From contig NW_004797591.1 in the NCBI RefSeq assembly GCF_000002075.1, forward strand, positions 555,243 through 619,242: 64,000 bases of DNA, read 5' to 3'. The notes under the pieces are model-generated. The model saw only the letters and a program-made list of their open reading frames with translations. It had not been told where the DNA came from and searched no databases. The DNA is from Aplysia californica (taxonomy: Eukaryota; Mollusca; Gastropoda; Aplysiida; Aplysiidae). Shown here piece after piece: positions 61,662-64,000 of the stretch. The translations under genes were made by a program, and so were the position numbers. How positions within the stretch are numbered: the stretch's first letter is position 1; each line of letters opens with the position of its first letter.

Positions 61662-61910
61662 TTACACAAATATATTTATTACACCAATTAATGAGTGGAC
61701 ATGAGTAAAAAAAATGGGAAAATGAAAATAATGGCCTTGAGATCTAATGCCTCTTGTTAGTCCTTTTGTATTTGTCCAGGTGAAGAAGTCTAGTGATCCC
61801 TTATTTGTGATTAGACCAACATTGTTGCTCTTGGAAAAGACGTCGCTGGGGCTGCTCTTTTCCATAAATCTCACACTGAAGTCATCTTCCTCGAGCATTT
61901 TAACCTTAAC
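61662..61910 (-). CDS. Unrecognised antisense ORF, second copy
   Basis: Same acceptor and same first ~60 residues as 52818-53063. A few changes, including a three-base length difference, sit in the last ~20 codons, where the reading frame is least convincing. See the first copy for the arguments for and against. Confidence 0.27.
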   Translation of the reverse strand, partial: VKVKMLEEDDFSVRFMEKSSPSDVFSKSNNVGLITNKGSLDFFTWTNTKGLTRGIRSQGHYFHFPIFFTHVHSLIGVINIFV

Positions 61911-62039
61911 CTACAGAAAAAAATCAAATAACACACCTTGAGAAATAAAGAACTTAGTTGGGAAAATCATCTATTATTTGTAAAAAATATTATGGATCTG
62001 ATTTGTCACATTTCAATCGGAACTAACAATTTTAGGCGT

Positions 62040-62380
62040 TTACTAACCATGGCAGAATATGCCCACCCTTGCCTCTTTTGGCCTCTATTCTTTCAGTAGG
62101 TAGTAGATGTTCTCGGCTTTTTTAAAAAGTCAATTGAATGTATCACACCAACATTTGTCTCTTTCTTATTGTATTTATTAGTGGGTCCCTTGTAAGCCTT
62201 CTTTCTCGCATTCTGCACAACCTTATTTGATTTCTTTTCCTCATAATATGAAACAGCAGTCTCCTAAAGAAACATCTTTCTGTTGTGTCTAGATTTAACT
62301 CTTTGTTCACTATCTTTGGTAACTGACAACTTATATTCATGGAACAGCCATTCAGAAGGCTTGACCACAAACAGTTCCAA
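62040..62380 (-). mobile_element. Degraded LINE fragment (second copy)
   Basis: Allelic or duplicated partner of 53200-53530, with an open stretch from 62370 to 62143 containing CFFRRLLFHIMRKRNQ and [17 protein letters not shown] also occurs in the fragment at 7951-8353. Confidence 0.52.
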
Positions 62381-64000
62381 GGATTGTGAAGTTAAATCAA
62401 AGAGGTCTGGAGACACACATGTATATAAAGACTGACTTTAAATCATCATATCTTCTGGAATCTCTTCATTGTCAAATAAATAATCATTGTCTTATGAATC
62501 CTGTCTGTATTGGAGTGCGCCCCCCCCCCCCCCCCCCCCCTTAAACTTAAAATTCCAACTTTTTGGAAAAGCCTTGGTTCCCCTCTTTATTTGGAAGTTT
62601 CTCTACATAGTATTATTTTTTCTTACATGTCTCCCCTCCCCCCCCCCCCCCCCCTCCTATTTCCATTCTTCTATGTCTATATTGCATGTTTCCACTATTG
62701 ATTTTGACTGTCTTCTCTTCTTGTTCATTAAATTAAATTTAAAATATTTAAAAAACTAACTAAAATTCATTGGAAGCTAATCCAAGTAGATTGGGGCCTA
62801 TCTATTCTATTCTGAACATTGCGACACAACGATCTTTGAAATGCCGTCCCCCCTTCCTCCCCCTTTCGGATTACGCGGCCGCCATTTTCTTGCCTTCGCG
62901 GCGATTTCGTGTCGTGCTTACGAAAAAATTAGATTTAGGCGATTATCTCACATCATGGAGCAATTTAAAGATTTATTTACGCTGAAAATGAAACTAGCAT
63001 GGATAATGACTTACATTTCGTGATATTTGGGTTGAAAATCGTGTTTAAGACTTAGATTTAGCCTCATTTTGTTGTTCACGGGTCTTGTTTGTTCGACCTG
63101 CGCAAAGTCCGACCGATGCACGACAGACATGAAAAATGCGGTTTTTCAAACTTAATTTAACAATAAATGTTAGAAAATGAAGAGAAACGATGAAACTATG
63201 GCCTAGGACTGTTAAAAACTTCGTTTACGACAATTACTGCGAGATCGTTGTGCAGTGATCGCAAATTCCAGTTTGTTCACCCGGTAGAATACGAGCGACG
63301 GAAACCGGGATGATCGTGAATGAATAGCCGTAAATCTTTTAAAAATCTATTTTTCTTCCTTTTTAAAATACAAATTATCGCAGTTATGATTAAAACATTG
63401 TCAAAACATGTTTAATAGCAACTAGAACAAAAAATATGCTAAAACTAACAAATTTAGAATTACGTGAAAAAACGACATACACATGCCGACAATGCAGGCA
63501 ATTAGGATTTTTAAAAATATTTTTTTGAAAATCGTGATTAATTTCATGTTTTTAATGCCAAATCGTACTATTATCATTCTAGAACAAATTCTTACAAAAT
63601 TACCATTAAAAATTATGAAAAAAATTAATTAAACTTACCCTTCTCTCCATGTGTTCTGTTGTCAAGTAAACATTGTCTGTCGTCATTCCATGGGTCCAGG
63701 AACTTCACAAAACCACAACTTTCACAAAATGTAAAAACTCACAAAAATGTTGCTGTCCCAGCTTCTCGAAACTTCACTCTACGATATCAACTAAAGATAC
63801 ACACACAGAGTTATCCCATTTCTGAGAAAAATTGTTCAGAATACAGAAAGTGCCATTTTGCCCTCATCTGTGTTTTCCGTCGTATGTATGTTCTTGGACA
63901 AGTTCGGATGTGTATGGTAACTCTCTGTGATCAAACAGGAGAATTATTAAGAGTACACATTTGTTGCATTGCATGAAGATTGATATCTGTAATTTGCCTA

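Larger units (their letters stand above)
59752..64000. repeat. Second copy of the >4.2-kb block, probably an uncollapsed haplotype
   Basis: The copy starts at the first base after the gap, at the equivalent of 50911 (offset 8841), and is still matching at 64000. Exons are identical between copies, while intronic sequence differs by SNPs, homopolymer length and short indels. That is the pattern of two alleles laid end to end at a contig join, but a recent tandem duplication cannot be excluded from sequence alone. Confidence 0.95.

Overview
This is a stretch of animal (intron-rich, repeat-rich) nuclear DNA. Long introns, GT-AG splice sites, tRNA-derived SINEs, LINE fragments, many microsatellites and two metazoan gene families point to an invertebrate. 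A marine mollusc, perhaps a gastropod, is my best guess, but that is inference. No bacterial or viral gene, CRISPR array or tRNA/rRNA gene was found. I found no convincing undescribed system.

Two host genes can be read exon by exon. On the minus strand, six coding exons (15964 down to 3892) encode the first ~404 residues of a diacylglycerol kinase epsilon (DGKE): membrane anchor, two C1 domains, the catalytic domain with GGDGT, and the start of the accessory domain. Its 3' exons lie off the left edge or were not recognised. On the plus strand, thirteen coding exons (34728 to 52202) encode the first ~969 residues of a KAT6 (MOZ/MORF, fly Enok) histone acetyltransferase: two winged helices, a tandem PHD finger, a long basic/Ser-rich linker, and a MYST catalytic domain with all key residues. 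Its last exons are beyond the window. The two genes are head to head, separated by ~9-19 kb of repeat-filled DNA.

Layout: 1-3.9 kb, sequence downstream of DGKE exon 6, with two SINEs. 4-12.8 kb, DGKE intron 5 (8.9 kb), with a pogo-like element, SINEs, a LINE 3' fragment and (CA)n/(TAA)n tracts. 12.8-16 kb, DGKE exons. 16-34.5 kb, upstream/intergenic DNA with a mariner remnant, a LINE carrying a nested second LINE, an L2/Rex1-like LINE carrying a nested SINE, and dispersed short motifs (CTAGAT, GTGAGAATAGC, a 28-bp perfect palindrome). 34.5-52.2 kb, KAT6. 52-59.6 kb, KAT6 intron 13, with a 1.2-kb hAT-like element and an unrecognised antisense ORF.

The window has two 100-N gaps (33455-33554, 59652-59751). 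Immediately after the second gap the sequence jumps back: 59752-64000 is a near-identical copy of 50911-55150, including KAT6 exons 12 and 13. The two repeated exons total 232 nt, so splicing both copies would break the frame. An unmerged second haplotype (assembly artefact) is the simplest explanation; a true tandem duplication is the alternative.
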